A stretch of 7,005 nt of DNA, from positions 1 to 7,005 of the forward strand of contig JAHFUU010000128.1 of the NCBI GenBank assembly GCA_023264915.1, in the 5' to 3' direction. How positions within the stretch are numbered: the stretch's first letter is position 1; every line of letters begins with the position of its first letter. Positions 6,681-7,005 of this stretch are shown here, piece by piece. Source of the stretch: Microthrixaceae bacterium (GTDB lineage: Bacteria; Actinomycetota; Acidimicrobiia; Acidimicrobiales; Acidimicrobilacustridaceae). A program made the position numbers and the translations under genes. The notes under the pieces are model-generated. The model saw only the letters and a list, made by a program, of their open reading frames with translations, was not told where the DNA came from and made no database searches.

Positions 6681-6746
6681 CTAGTCGGCCGTTCGACGCA
6701 GACCTTGAACCTGGTGCGGTGTCGGAACGATCTGGTGGGCTTTCCC

Positions 6747-6784
6747 CGGGGGCTGCGCCCCCGACGCACGGCCATCGGCCGTGC
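6747..6784. repeat. Two tandem GC-rich hairpins in the divergent histidine kinase-coaE intergenic region
   Basis: Two near-perfect small inverted repeats lie two bases apart. The first is CGGGGGC-TGC-GCCCCCG (6747-6763, 7-bp arms, 3-base loop). The second is GCACGGCC-ATC-GGCCGTGC (6766-6784, 8-bp arms, 3-base loop). They lie between divergent starts, where no gene end needs a terminator. They could be a REP-like palindromic repeat or leader hairpins; nothing in this window decides. Confidence 0.6.
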
Positions 6785-6835
6785 TCCACCTCCGGCGGGT
6801 TCCCTGGCAGTCGCGTCGCCGGGGCGCTTGCCACA

Positions 6836-6864
6836 TCGACGCCAGATCCGCCAGCGCCTAGTTT
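6836..6864 (+). promoter_or_regulatory. Candidate promoter for leaderless coaE
   Basis: TCGACG (6836-6841) and TAGTTT (6859-6864) are spaced 17 bp apart, partial matches to TTGACA and the TAnnnT form of the -10 box. The -10 ends six bases before the coaE ATG and no Shine-Dalgarno sequence precedes that ATG, as expected if the transcript begins at or near the start codon. Confidence 0.4.
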
Positions 6865-6870
6865 GCCAGC

Positions 6871-7005
6871 ATGCTTGTCGTGGGATTGACGGGAGGGATC
6901 GGTTCTGGGAAGTCGACGGTGTCGGCCGAGTTGGCTGGCCGGGGGGCGGTGATCATCGATGCTGACCGGATCACCCGCGATCTCCAACGACGGGGGCAGC
7001 CGGTC
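6871..7005 (+). CDS. coaE: Dephospho-CoA kinase (3' end beyond the window)
   Basis: CoaE phosphorylates dephospho-CoA with ATP, the last step of coenzyme A synthesis, in the cytoplasm. Only the first 45 residues are present. The start [20 protein letters not shown] carries the P-loop (GGIGSGKST, residues 8-16) at the extreme N-terminus as in CoaE, followed by [11 protein letters not shown] (28-38), which holds the conserved DAD motif of the family. These two motifs at this spacing make the call secure. The ATG at 6871 gives the standard N-terminus. No ribosome binding site is seen (CCTAGTTTGCCAGC precedes it), which suggests leaderless translation. It is divergent from the histidine kinase gene and probably unrelated to the pilus. 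Confidence 0.95.
   Translation, partial: MLVVGLTGGIGSGKSTVSAELAGRGAVIIDADRITRDLQRRGQPV

Overview
The window is GC-rich, tightly packed bacterial DNA with frequent GTG and TTG starts. Protein style, the tadB-tadC arrangement and a probably leaderless coaE suggest an actinomycete (Actinomycetota), perhaps of the Acidimicrobiia type. The lineage is inferred from these features; no marker gene here proves it. The main content is part of a Tad/Flp (type IVb, tight-adherence) pilus locus with a two-component system beside it.

Layout: on the + strand come the 3' part of tadB (cut by the left edge), tadC, and a 481-residue polytopic membrane protein resembling GT-C-type glycosyltransferases. This block ends at a strong 12-bp hairpin. 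Facing it on the - strand, and transcribed toward it, are two small Flp-type prepilins (61 and 75 residues). A hairpin terminator lies between them, and a long leader with a nested palindrome lies upstream of the first. Further right, also on the - strand, are a NarL/FixJ response regulator and a 634-residue membrane-bound GAF/HisKA_3 histidine kinase. A divergent intergenic region with two tandem GC hairpins separates the kinase from the start of coaE (dephospho-CoA kinase), which runs off the right edge on the + strand.

How the genes may work together: TadB and TadC would form the inner-membrane platform that assembles the two Flp pilins. The ATPase, TadZ-like protein and prepilin peptidase are not in the window. 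The kinase-regulator pair is co-directional with the pilins and immediately upstream of them, so control of pilin expression is a reasonable but unproven hypothesis. The GT-C-like protein sits directly behind tadC and could act on surface glycans or on the pilus. coaE is housekeeping and marks the edge of the locus.

I found no transposon, CRISPR array, tRNA or rRNA, and no clear sign of a wholly new system. The least explained elements are the structured pilin leader, the terminator between the pilins, the membrane protein and the tandem hairpins before coaE.
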